Shown here one piece after another: positions 11,070-22,084 of a stretch of DNA of 64,000 bases (positions are counted from its first letter, which is position 1; every line of letters starts with the position of its first letter). The stretch covers positions 8,248,001-8,312,000 of the forward strand of contig OU612072.1 of the NCBI GenBank assembly GCA_914767715.1, in the 5' to 3' direction. The notes below the pieces were generated by a model. It saw only the letters and a program-made list of their open reading frames with translations. It ran no database searches and had not been told where the DNA came from. Origin of the DNA: Membranipora membranacea. Its lineage: Eukaryota; Bryozoa; Gymnolaemata; Cheilostomatida; Membraniporidae. The translations under genes were made by a program, and so were the position numbers.

Positions 11070-12691
11070 AAGACCAACAGTAGCTGAATTGCAAAAAAAA
11101 AAATTTAATTAATTTAGATAAAACATAAGTGCCAGGAATAAATAAAGATGGAATAATGTTCTAATAAATATACACAGTTTTTAATTTTCTTTTGCCATCA
11201 TTCTATTACGAGAAACGATCAAAACAATAAATTAATGACAAAACGATACTGATCTATCATAGTTTTCAAACTCGAAATGTATTTAAACTCTGTTCAATTT
11301 TAGACATCAAACATAAACGCTATGGCCATGCAAATGGGTTAGACCCAAAGTGTCCTGTTTAAGCTTTTCTGAGTGTTAAACACTATCACCTGAGTCCCAG
11401 CAATCGACCATATAAGGTCTGACAGCCCTGATTTGTGTGAAACAAGGTAGATTAGTACAAGCTTGTGGAATGGGAGTGAATGAACCCAAATGGTAGCTAG
11501 CAGCTTGCTTACTAGCGTGATCAACTGTTTCTGTGTTGGGTCTTTTAGAAATGATGAACAGTATGAAAGCTAGCGAAATTAGAAAATTGCAGCCCACATC
11601 ATCGGGTATTGTTATCGACATCACAAATTATGACTTTTAGAATATAATCCTGATAATGGTTGATGTTCACTTGTAAGGTTTATTTCGTCGATGTGCACAA
11701 AATTTCCAAAATCCAGCCGCGGACATCAGATTTTGTTAACTAATCAGGTATAGATTTAATAAAATCAGAATATATGTGGCTGTACATGACACGAGTGTCA
11801 CCTTGTGAATAACTTGGCCTACAGTCCAGTCTAGTGCTTAGATCACTGCTGGTACTGTCATAATCAACAAACAAAAGAGTAACTTACCAGAGTCCGCTGC
11901 TTGCTGCCTTTTAACTGGCGCGTTTTATCCTGCGCTGTGAGTGCAGCTTTTAGTTAGACAGAATGCTAAACATTGAAGCTAAGAATGATGTAGCATCAAA
12001 ATGATTGTTGTCACAGAGACTATTCATAGCATGCTAAAAATGTTGAGTCAATCAGAAGTCAAATGTAAAAGATGCTTTTTTATGAGCCATCAACCAGGCA
12101 GTTTGAGACATGAAAATAAGAGTTGCATGCCCTTGTTTTGTTATTACTGCATCCAAGCATAAAACTGCTAAAATTAATCACCGTAATTGCTACTTACTGC
12201 AAGGCCAGAAGTGGTATAAGTATGATGTGATAGGATATATTGCAACCTTACCTTACAAAATGTGATACTTTCGGGAAGGATATCGATTGAAAACATTGTT
12301 ACCATGCAGCTGACTAGAAGAAATGGGGGGGGGGGGGGAGTAGCACTTCTGAAGCGCAACTGCAATAAATTTTGAGCTTTCTACGTAACTGCCTGCTATA
12401 TACCATATAAACAGACATCTCTGACTAAAGAAGCTACTGAGATATCATTGGACATTATATTTCGAGAGATTTATTCAAAGAATGACTTTGAAAATAGTGA
12501 CCTTGATCCAATGTCAACTCATTTATGATAAATCTAAAGGGTTAAACTTTTCCATTGCATTATTTTAAAATCTTAAATTCCATCTCTAAATAGATGCTTC
12601 TTTAAATAACTTGACGATTCTGACAACTGGCTTCCAACTTTGTTGTCTTTGTTGCTACTGTTGTTGTTAATGTTGTTTAAGTTGGTGACAG
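11070..12691. other. 3' flank of receptor gene 1; no other gene seen
   Basis: From about 12240 the sequence matches 20290-20640, the 3' flank of receptor copy 2, so it belongs to the duplicated segment. An AATAAA on the minus strand near 12470-12475, about 220 nt after the stop, is a possible poly(A) signal for gene 1. A poly-G run lies near 12327-12338. Confidence 0.5.
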
Positions 12692-12902
12692 CTATGGTAA
12701 TCTGACACAAATCCTGAACCTTTTAATGGTCAGCATGTATATAAATAAGTTAATTGTGTGGTTGAGGTACTGTAACCACCATGTTATTTTATCAGCAACA
12801 TAAGACTTGGTGTGTATGCTGCGAACGGATATGTAGACGGCCCTCGGTGCCATCAGTAGAAGAAATATGATAGATGCTGCCATCACAAGGACTGTATCCC
12901 GC
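12692..12902 (-). CDS. GPCR copy 1 exon 5 (TM6, TM7, tail, stop)
   Basis: 211 bp after acceptor TTTCTCTACAG. TM6, then K-I-T-W-W-L-Q at the top of TM7, N-L-F-I-Y, a short basic helix-8 region and stop TAG at 12692-12694. Confidence 0.88.
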
Positions 12903-15900
12903 CTGTAGAGAAAAAAATAACTATATCATCTTGCAAAATCAACAGCATTTCATTTTGAGTATTTCCTTTGTCTGATCAATAAATAAAAACACACAGCATA
13001 TAATATATATTGTATATAATATAATATTAGGTTATATGAAGTGGTAACTTGTAAAATAAAGCTGTATCGCTGCCATAGGACTGCCGCATTTACAAACTTC
13101 GGGCTTGGGATTAGTGCTGTCACGATTCGATGTGTATCAGAAATACCTAATCGATCACACCTCATAATCGCAATTTAATAAGGTGACAGCTGAAGCCGAT
13201 TGCACACGATCATTTCATGTGTCATGGTTGAACTGGTTACTATGGTCGGATATGTGTTTGTTATGACACAATACAATTATCTTATCCAACTTCAATTACC
13301 CCTTTCACTAATCTCAAAGATTATAAATACTCATAGTCATTGCTAATCTTGCTAAACTTGTTTGTGTTCAGGATGATATTGTCAGTTTGTATTTATGGGA
13401 ACCGTAATAGAATTGGGTCTTTGCCTATTTTGATGGTGCTTCGTCATTGGCTTCAACATCAGATAGAGACAAGACATAAATATTGTAACACTGCAGTTAG
13501 AGTTGATGAATATATTAATTATCCATCATGCTCTATTAATCATCAGACATGGGAAATTATTTTGACATTATTGGAAAGATTGGAGGCTAAAACAGTGTAA
13601 AATCTGCAAGCTGAAAAATCATCAGAAAGACGCCAATATTTCAAAGGGCATGAGGGCACCCATGAACAAACGTCATTCGAAAGAATATGCTAAGTACAAT
13701 ATTTCATCAGCCAACAATGATGAGACATTTGGTGACAGTGATGGGTATTGGGAGGATGCTGCCTCAGGCTCACTTCAGGGGTCAAGGGGAAGGAGCAGCA
13801 GCAGTACTGGTATCACTGCCAGGTCTGGTGTTTGTCAATCAAACATTAAAAAAATCAGTAGTTTTTTTTACAAGATTATACTATTTGTCCATGGTCTGAA
13901 AAGCTTTTTGGGGTCAAAGCCTGAGTGTGCCTTTTTTTACATAGGCTACATCTTAGGATGTATTGCAGCTGTGAATAAATTTTGAACATTAACTTTCAAC
14001 CGCCAAAGTTGGATCCTTATTCATACTGGAAACACTTTCTGATTTGCTTGCTCACTGCAATATGATCCGACCAATCAGAAAGTGTATCCAGTATGAAAAA
14101 TGATACAAATTTGGCAGTTAAACGTTATTGTTCAAAGTTTATTACCAGCTGAAAAGCAAAGGAAGCTTCCATCCATCCATCCATCCATCCACCCATCCAC
14201 CCATCCACCCATCCACCCATCCACCCATCCACCCATCCACCCATCCACCCATCCACCCATCCACCCATCCACCCATCCACCCATCCACCCATCCACCCAT
14301 CCACCCATCCACCCATCCACCCATCCACCCATCCACCCATCCACCCATCCACCCATCCACCCATCCACCCATCCACCCATCCACCCATCCACCCATCCAC
14401 CCATCCACCCATCCACCCATCCACCCATCCACCCATCCACCCATCCACCCATCCACCCATCCACCCATCCACCCATCCACCCATCCACCCATCCACCCAT
14501 CCACCCATCCACCCATCCACCCATCCACCCATCCACCCATCCACCCATCCACCCATCCACCCATCCACCCATCCACCCATCCACCCATCCACCCATCCAC
14601 CCATCCACCCATCCACCCATCCACCCATCCACCCATCCACCCATCCACCCATCCACCCATCCACCCATCCACCCATCCACCCATCCACCCATCCACCCAC
14701 CCACCCATCCATCCATCCCACTCCCAACCCACCCAAGCATAAAGTTAGGAAATGTGGCAGTCCTATGGTCCCTGCGTTATTTATGGTTTAGACATGGATA
14801 CATGTACTTTACCTCGATTTTGTCATCCGTCTGAGGTTCTGCTGAAACATACTTGTGAGATTGAAATGTATCTCTTTTACTTTTGCCAATTCCACAGCTA
14901 TGGCTGTATTCAATGTTAGCAATACAACTGAGGGTAGATATAAATAAAGCACTGTCCAGTAGTGATAGGCCAGATCGTACTCCTGCAGCCTGTCCCTATC
15001 GGGTACACACTTATATGTCTCTGTGACTACAACATTGCCCATAGTCCAGCTGTAGGCTAAGACTGAGATGACTGGAATAATGGCGCATATGATGAGAACT
15101 CTCTTTTTTGTCCATAACGCTTTTGCCTATTAAGAAAAAAAGGATGAGACAGTAAGCACTTCTCAATCTTCTATATGCTTGTTTTATATTTGTATTATTT
15201 ATATAAAATTCATTAAGGTATAGACACGGTTTTTAGCTACTGTGAGCAATACACCTAATTTCGGATATAATTATTAAACCAAATCGTTGACGTCAGGCTG
15301 TCAAGAATACAAACTGAGAATTAAGTACCGTAACTAAAAATAAACAATATTATATTTGGCACCGTCTTTGACAATTACCTGACAATTAATCAAATGATTT
15401 GGAAGAGAGTGACATTACCTTTAAAGGAAAGTATATAGCAGTGACGCGCTCTATAGCAGCCAGTATGATAAACCAAGGAGAGCATGTTTGTATGGCTCTA
15501 TGGAGCATAATGGCTACAGAGCATGATGTGTCTGTGTAAAATACCTACAAGGCAAGACAATAAGTTTTCTGGGTGGAACAACGGCAATCTATGTGATCAT
15601 TTTCATAGCCTTCAATATTGTAATTGTTTTCTGTCAAGAAGTTGGCTTGTGATGATAAAATTCAATCATACGCTGCCATCTGTAAAACTGTCACTGCATC
15701 AACAAAAAACTCATAACTCATCAACTTGCAGTATACATACCAGTTTATTTTTATTGATAACTTGATCACTTTGGGTCAGATTTTGAGTTTTAATAGTGCA
15801 ATCAGATCAAAATTGAATGAGTTATCAACAAAATACCTGGACTGTGGATTGCAAATCAATGACAGCATTATTGCAAGGAGTTAACTCCTTGATTATTGCT

Positions 15901-18803
15901 ACTAAAAATTAAATTTTGCTGTGTAAATAGTGTCCTGCCTAGGTTTATTACCAAGTTGATGGGCGATATCTAAAATAGTCATAAAGGAGAGGCAAAGGGG
16001 GGGGGGGGGGGGGAAGGAGGCAGTTTAAATTGGGACTGTCATTAGTAAGCAAGTCACTCACTCATGACATTGTGCATCGTATAATGTCATGCTGATTGTA
16101 TAGAAGACATAAGTAATTTTTTGTTGTCAAAACTCTTCTAATGACTCATAATCTGCTGCTTACAACAGAATTGAATCAGTAGCAAACATCTACCTAGGTA
16201 AGTGGTCATGTGATTGTTCCTATAAAAATTACCATTTAACAAGAGTTTTTGTTGACCAGTTAACAGATAGTTCTAATTGATAGCTGTAATTGAATGAAAC
16301 CGGGCCTAGGACAGATGATACCACCACAGAGTATCCTTTACGTATATATATATATATATATCCTTACTCTGTAATACCAACAACTGCAATTACCTGGAAC
16401 CAGCTTGGATCGGAATCTGGCACAATGCTGATAGGGAAAGCCGCAATTAAACATCCGACGTCAGCTAAAGCTAAGGATGTCAATGTGATCCGTGTTGCAA
16501 TGTCTGTCCAAAAGAAGAAAATAAGTATAATGAAAAGGTAGGCAACTCAATTTGGGAGTGGCATAGAAATGTAAATTATTTGTAGGTAAAGTTGACTATG
16601 CTACACCAGCATGAATAGCAAAATTTGAAACCAGCCATCATTTACTTGCCCTGAATCCTTTAAATAAACCCTAACCTCAGCTAGCTAGACCAAAGTATAG
16701 TTCTTGTCAACACCAATCTTCAGATTAAATAAACCTCTACATCAAAACACCTAGGCCTACTCCACAACAGAAAATATTATATCACTCTTGCGTTTTCCCA
16801 TTAAGGATGTTTCATGGAATATTTTGGTGAAATTCCCAAAGATGAGTTCCAATTATATCTAAGTATCAACTGAAGATTGAATCAATCAGAAATTGTTTTT
16901 TATGAAATGAATCACTATACAGCAGTGCTAGTCTGGGAACCAGGGAGCTGTGGATCTGGGGAGCCGAAGAGCCGGGAAGCCTACAGCTGGAGAGCCATGT
17001 GATTAAGGTGAAGAAATGCAAAAGTCTAGGCTAGATTTAAGTTAACAGGTGCAAAGGCATGAAGTTCTGAAGAAACTGTATTTGTTTGTGCTATAAAAAT
17101 AATCATTTCTAGTCGATTCCAATGCCATTTAAAGTGCCAGGATAAGCAATCTGATCCTCATAAGGCTCCAATTTGAATATTTTCAACGCCATATTAAAAC
17201 ATGTGTACATGTAGCCTAAGATAGACACTTAAATAGTTCCAGCTCTATAGGGGACTCTTATACTGACACCAATGATCGGCCACGATGTAGTGTGGTGGAT
17301 TTTCCATCACTGCTGAACATTCAAAATAAAATTTCATGTATCATGAGTTGTCTTCCCATTTTATCATTTTAGTAGCTTTTTTAATTTTAATAATAATATG
17401 CTTTTAATTACTGATTTCAACTCTTACAAACCCATCAAGAATATTTCATCAGCCAGTATCATAATATGCTTTTAATAACTGATTTGAACTCTTACAAACC
17501 CATCTAGAATGTTCCATGTTTCCTGTTTCATCAGCCAGTATCATATAATATATTCTTTTAATAACTAACATTAGAAGAGTCTAGTCAGTTAAAATTTAGC
17601 AGCTGAAGGCAACCACACCTTATCTTTTTAAACTAGTCTGCAGTTATCAATAAAGTGCCATACTGAATTCAACAAACTGAACTAGGTTATTGAGTTCTGC
17701 CTGCTGGCAGTGGTGATGGCAACGAGACGGGACAATTCCCGGTCTCGCAAGACTTGTCTCCTTGTCCCCCCCCAAAGCCAGCCCCAAGGTCAGGTCAATT
17801 AAATTCCCAGCCCAGATAGAGTCAGCGTACTTGTTACCTTCCCCCTCAGGTAGTGTCGGCGTACTTGTTACCTTCCCCCTCAGGTAGAGTCAGCGTACTT
17901 GTTACCTTCCCCCTCAGATAGAGTCGGCGTACTTGTTACCTTCCCCCTCAGGTAGAGTCGGCGTACTTGTTACCTTCTCCCTCAGACAGAGTCATTGTTC
18001 TCGGTATATTCAAAGGCAGATAGAGTCGGCGTACTCGTTTTAGAGAGTCGGCGTACTCAGCATAAATAGGCAATGTGCGTGGTTGCGGTGGCGGGTATCG
18101 CCGCCTTAATGTAACCCCCTCAAAATTGTCTACAGTAGACCATTTGCCTGCATTCGGAGCTGCATGCTCCCATCCACTGGTCACTGCAGCGTGACCAGTG
18201 GAAGGGAGCGAATGGAATGCAGACAATTGGATTAAAATTGAGCTAGCCATGATGCACTCCAATTGAACTTTTTCCTCTCATTCTAACAACCCCATCAAAC
18301 TCAATTGGAGGAAATGAAGCATTGAGTTGTAGTGCAAGGAAAATAATCTAAGTCGCAGGTTCCATACAACTGCTGACAAGCAAAATGGTTTATAAGCTTC
18401 TTCTATAGGACTGGCATAGATATAGTCTAAGTGCTCAGACAGAATTGGGGGGGGGGGGTTGATAATGTGATGCCACTAACTCACATTACATCTGTCTGAG
18501 CACTTATACTAATATATATATATATATATATATGGTATACTCACTTCCGATGGTGCGCTTGTTGAGTATATATATAACCACAGAATTAGTTACAAGACCG
18601 AGTAAGATAATGGTCATCTCTATCCATTGCGCGATGTCGCTGAAAGTCGATTCAATAAACAGTGTAGTTGACTCAGACTGACTAGCTGAGGTGAAATTAG
18701 TTGCCTGTGTTACAGAATCAGAGCTATAAGCTGTGATTGAGTCAGTTTCCTGTGTTAGGGAGTCAGAAGTATTTGTTGATATGAAGGTGTATTCAGCACC
18801 CAT
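12692..18803 (-). CDS. Rhodopsin-family GPCR, tandem copy 1 (intact, 5 exons, 339 aa)
   Basis: Exons 18545-18803, 16394-16503, 15419-15544, 14813-15126 and 12692-12902 join in phases 1,0,0,2 to 1020 bases with one stop at the end. The product is a plasma-membrane receptor. It has an acidic/Ser-Thr-rich N-terminus with N-glycosylation sequons (NTS, NFT), TM1 in exon 1, TM2 (L-A-L-A-D) in exon 2, TM3 with C and E-R-V in place of DRY in exon 3, TM4-TM5 with an ECL2 cysteine (K-C-V-P-D) in exon 4, and TM6-TM7 in exon 5. TM6 keeps a proline (L-L-M-A-P), while the NPxxY site reads N-L-F-I-Y. The tail is short. The start at 18803 was chosen by comparison with paralogues; an upstream in-frame ATG at 18857 is possible. 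Ligand unknown; the fold suggests peptide-receptor relatives, but this is inference. Confidence 0.85.
13400..13990 (+). other. Intron segment with two plus-strand open frames, identity unknown
   Basis: Open frames at 13340-13600 (86 codons) and 13650-13985 (111 codons) lie antisense inside the last intron of receptor 1. The second has a low-complexity G/S-rich part. This stretch has no counterpart in copy 2, so it may be an inserted fragment. No domain recognised. Confidence 0.3.
13991..14126. mobile_element. Hairpin MITE-like element
   Basis: About 54-bp imperfect inverted arms: left from 13991, including tcatactggaaacactttctga; right ending 14126, including tcagaaagtgtatccagtatga. They surround a short loop and look like two near-complete terminal inverted repeats. 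Confidence 0.75.
14169..14719 (+). repeat. Long (CCACCCAT)n / (CCAT)n microsatellite
   Basis: About 550 bp of almost perfect octamer CCACCCAT, with plain CCAT at both ends. Because the period is not a multiple of three and the unit has no stop codon, long frames (P-I-H-P-S-T-H-P on one strand, G-W-V-D-G-W-M-G on the other) are open on both strands. These are artefacts. It lies in the intron between exons 5 and 4 of receptor 1. Confidence 0.98.
14813..15126 (-). CDS. GPCR copy 1 exon 4 (TM4, ECL2, TM5, ICL3)
   Basis: 314 bp; acceptor TTAATAG, donor GTAAAG. TM4, then ECL2 with the conserved Cys, TM5 (Y-L-Y-L-P-S-V), and a basic third loop ending T-K-S in phase 2. Confidence 0.88.
15419..15544 (-). 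CDS. GPCR copy 1 exon 3 (TM3, ERV)
   Basis: 126 bp, phase 0 at both ends. Contains D-T-S-C, the TM3 disulphide Cys, and A-A-I-E-R-V at the end of TM3. Confidence 0.88.
15998..16012 (+). repeat. Poly-G run
   Basis: An uninterrupted G run of about 15 bases in the exon 3 / exon 2 intron of receptor 1; copy 2 has a shorter run near 22522. Confidence 0.9.
16394..16503 (-). CDS. GPCR copy 1 exon 2 (TM2)
   Basis: 110 bp; acceptor TTTTGGACAG, donor GTAATT. Carries [10 protein letters not shown], the TM2 Asp site, and ends S-W-F-Q in phase 0. Confidence 0.85.
17392..17541 (+). repeat. Tandem duplication, ~70-80-bp unit
   Basis: Two consecutive units begin ataatatgcttttaa and end catcagccagtatc (17392-17459 and 17460-17541), followed by a partial third. 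The second unit carries a short insertion. Confidence 0.85.
17823..18060 (+). repeat. 34-bp minisatellite, 5 units plus degenerate tail
   Basis: Five exact-length 34-bp units from 17823 to 17992 share cgtacttgttaccttccccc followed by ctcaggtagagt, with few substitutions. Partial units (agagtcggcgtactc) continue to about 18060. Confidence 0.95.
18129..18233. mobile_element. Collapsed hAT-like MITE (two TIRs back to back)
   Basis: An inverted repeat with a perfect 11-bp inner stem, ccactggtcac (18174-18184) and gtgaccagtgg (18191-18201), and outer arms with ttgcctgcattcgg and its counterpart. The arms match the termini of the element at 35204-35481, but the interior is gone. A direct repeat AAAATTG lies at 18122-18128 and 18234-18240. 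Confidence 0.7.
18428..18506. mobile_element. Short MITE with TAAGTGCTCAGACAGA inverted ends
   Basis: Perfect 16-bp inverted ends at 18428-18443 and 18491-18506, about 80 bp in all, with a poly-G tract inside. The terminus resembles the element at 61954-62047. Confidence 0.75.
18545..18803 (-). CDS. GPCR copy 1 exon 1 (N-terminus, TM1)
   Basis: Donor GTGAGT at 18543-18544 and below. Encodes the Ser/Thr-rich N-terminus and TM1 ([12 protein letters not shown]); ends in phase 1. Confidence 0.8.
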
Positions 18804-20684
18804 TGTTACTGCATCCTCAGTTCTTAGCAGTTCTCCTTGGATTATGATCTGATGCATTAGAAGGATGAAATCATGTTTTCCCTCATGGTTTTCTACTAGG
18901 TACTAGATGTGATTTGTTGCCCCCATTTCTAAGAGCTCATGGATTCTATTTTAGCAAATCATGGTTCTATCTGATGGCAATTGCAAAATATGCCAGTTTG
19001 ATTAGCCGTCATGTTGTCATCATCAACTGCTAAAATAGCTGGCCCAGCACGACAATATACTTCACAGTGAATAAAATGCGATTTTTCCCCCAGATTAGGA
19101 CTGAGCACTGCAGAACATATTATTCCCTTATGCATTAAATTTTGAAAGGAAATCGAAATGAGGCTTATTCCTAATTTGCTGGTTATTGAATTTAACTTTC
19201 AATAGTATATGAGCATTGTTCAATGGATTTTGAGTGACCTGCACAGTATGTGCAGAACAAGATTTTGGTATTGGCGCAGCCCTAAAACCAGGAAAAATAA
19301 AAAATTAGTCATAAGAGATGTTTCCCGGTTGATTAAAAAGGTTGATCAAAAGGTTGATTAAAATCAGATGACATATCACACGCCACATCCCGAAGCATGG
19401 GCGGCGAAATACTAGTCGCCTTAGGGGCTAGGCTGCAATATCTGTGCCCATTTGCTCTCAGTTTGCAGGCTGGTCGGTCCCATAGTTTGTTCATTATTCA
19501 AATAATTCCCCTTCAAGAGTGAGTGGCATGGCAAAGTTGGTCAAAATCTGGTGTGCCTAGCATGAGCAGGACTGGAAATACCGGAAAGAAAAAATGATAT
19601 ATGTTAACCATTGGCAATGATAGCGTTTTAATTCACTGTGTTACTGGCAAAACTAGAAAAATGAAGTTAAGACCTTCTATGGATCGTTTAAATAGAATCA
19701 TTGTATCACACATTTAGTTCAGACACAAAAGGCCAATCATCTCAATTTGACAAAAGCGCCAGTGCCTGTCATGGTAATCATCTAAACGCAATGGATATGT
19801 CAGGCTTACCTCAATTACTTTGAACATCATTATTTGTGTGGATTATAGTAGGTCAGGCATTAATTGCTTTTTTCTGATAAGGGTCACAAATGGTTGCCTG
19901 TATACTTTCAAATATATATGACATGGAAGTTGTGAATACTTTTGAAGATTAAAGGCTACCCAAAGATCGATGCAAGTTATAGTCAGGCACTCACTCATGA
20001 TAAAGTTATGCCATCATGCATGGTCAAAAAACATAACATAACTTTATCAAAATTAACTGCCTGACTCTGAAATGCATTGGTTTTGTGTGGTTTTATTGAG
20101 GAAATGCATATAACTACAGTGTGATGAGATAACATACACGGAATAAATGACGTGAGTGATTGTATTAGTTGGAAGAGCTGGTAATGCTGGAGTTTAACGA
20201 AAATCAGAGACCAACACACGGTGAAAAAGAAATAAATATATGTAAATTAATAACTGTTATATTTTCTTGCCCAAAGTCTCATTTAAGTGATAGATATTCC
20301 TTCGAGATGGACATCAATCGAAACATTGCTACCATGTAGCTGACTAGAAGACCTTGGAGGAGAAGCACTTTTGAAACGCAACTGGGATTAATCTTTGGAA
20401 CTATAAGCGACACTGCCTGCTGTATACCATATAAACAGACACGTTTGACTCAGCTAATATAGTTATTGTGATAGTATGAGACATTATTACGGAAACATCA
20501 ATTTAAACTATGACGTTGAAAGTTGAAAATAGTGACCTCAATCCCAAGGCAACCTAAGGCAAAATCTTAAAATTCCATCTATAAATAAATGCCTCTTTAA
20601 ATGGCTGGAAGATTTCTACTGGCCTCCAATGTTGTTGTTCCAAGTTGCTACTGTTGTTGTGAGTGTTGTTTAAGTTGTTGACAG
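18804..20684. other. Intergenic between receptor copies 1 and 2
   Basis: Holds the 5' flank of copy 1; 18900-19030 and 19830-19960 match 26590-26780 and 26995-27120 upstream of copy 2. It also holds the 3' flank of copy 2 from about 20280 and a truncated SINE at 19352-19471. No further gene seen. Confidence 0.6.
19352..19471 (-). repeat. Truncated SINE body
   Basis: Matches 37729-37850 over about 120 bp, including ggttgattaaaatc at one end, tggcggcgaaata-like sequence in the middle and tttgctctc followed by gtttgcagg at the other. It lacks the tRNA-like head found at 37890-37975. Confidence 0.75.
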
Positions 20685-20895
20685 CTACTGTTTTCTGACA
20701 CAAATCCTGAACCTTTTAATGGTCAGCATGTATATAAATAAGTTAATCGTGTGGTTGAGGTACTGTAACCATCATGTTATTTTATCAGCAACATAAGAAT
20801 CGGTGTGTATGCTGCGAACGGATATGTAGACAGCCCTCGGTGCCATCAGTAGAAGATATATGATAGATGCTGCCATCACAAGGACTGTATCCCGC
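20685..20895 (-). pseudogene. GPCR copy 2 exon 5 with premature TGA
   Basis: 211 bp, same length as copy 1, so no indel. TGA at 20774-20772 replaces a Trp codon at the start of TM7; downstream sequence still encodes N-L-F-I-Y and would end at TAG 20685-20687. Confidence 0.85.
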
Positions 20896-21260
20896 CTGTA
20901 GAGAAAAAAGTAAGTTTATCATATCGCAATATCAACCGTATTTTATTATGAGCATTACCTTTGTCTGATCAGTAAATAAACACAAAACGTACATTATATA
21001 TGTTATATAAATGATTAAGTATGTAGGTTTGCTAATGCCCCTGTGTTATTTGTGGTTTAGAGTAATAAGGCCAGGGTTTAAGGCTTTGCACAAGCCACAA
21101 GACCAACCATGTCAATAAACGGCTACGGTATTTGCCTGAATTTATATTCTTCATCTCATACACTTAGGTAGCTGTACTGAAGAGGCAAAGGCAGAGCTAG
21201 GAAAAGATGTGGTCAAAATCATGGAACTTGTTCAGTATGTTTATAATAGACGTACTTTAC

Positions 21261-21577
21261 CTTGATTTTGTCTTCTGTCGGGCGAGGTTCTGCTGGAAGA
21301 TACTTGTGAGACTGGAATGCGTCTCCTTTATTTTTGCCAATTTTACAGCTATGGCTATATTCAATGTGAGCAATAAAACTGAGGGTAGATATAAATAAAG
21401 CACTGTCCAGTAGTGATAGGCCAGATCGTACTCCTGCAGCCTTTGTTTATCGGGTACACATCTATGTGTGTCTGTGACCACAACATTGCCCATAGTCCAG
21501 CTGTAGGCTAAGACTGAGAGGACTGGAATGAGGGAACATATGCTGAGCACTTTCTTTTTTGTCCATAACGTCTTTGC
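21261..21577 (-). pseudogene. GPCR copy 2 exon 4 (TM4, ECL2, TM5)
   Basis: 317 bp, one codon longer than copy 1; R-C-V-P-D in ECL2; ends T-K-S in phase 2. Confidence 0.87.
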
Positions 21578-21897
21578 CTAATAAGGAAAATAGGAAAAGT
21601 CAACAAACAGACATTGGATTGTGCACTGTCTTCTACAACATGATTTGTCAATCTATTATATCCATTATTATTTGTATTTTTAAAGTAATGACTAGGTTGA
21701 GAATAGAAAGGGTTTTTCAATTACTTTCAGCAATCAATGTTGAGCTGTTTTGTGAAGAAAATTCGTGCTTATTTTTGATATAATTACTGAATCAAATTGA
21801 AGTTTCGCCAGGATAGTATCCAAAGATAAAAAGTTATATTTTTGGCAGTCTTTGACAGTATCCTGACATAAATCAATTTATTTGAAAGTGACATTAC

Positions 21898-22023
21898 CTG
21901 TAAAGGAAAGTATATAGCAGTGACGCGCTCTATAGCAGCCAGTATGATAAACCAAGGAGAGCATGTTTGTACGGCTCTATGGAGCATTATAGCTATAGAA
22001 CATGATGTGTCTGTGTAAAATAC
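21898..22023 (-). pseudogene. GPCR copy 2 exon 3 (TM3, ERV)
   Basis: 126 bp, open; differs from copy 1 at very few residues. A (GT)n run lies just upstream in the intron. Confidence 0.87.
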
Positions 22024-22041
22024 CTTCAAATCAAAATGAAC

Positions 22042-22046
<5 letters not shown>

Positions 22047-22081
<35 letters not shown>
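22047..22081 (+). repeat. (GT)n microsatellite
   Basis: About 17 uninterrupted GT units next to exon 3 of receptor copy 2; absent from copy 1. Confidence 0.95.

Positions 22082-22084
<3 letters not shown>

Noticed and set aside
14125-14834. Long open frames on both strands (about 200 codons, P-I-H-P-S-T-H-P or G-W-V-D-G-W-M)
   Set aside because: They come only from the CCACCCAT repeat, which has no stop codon in any frame.
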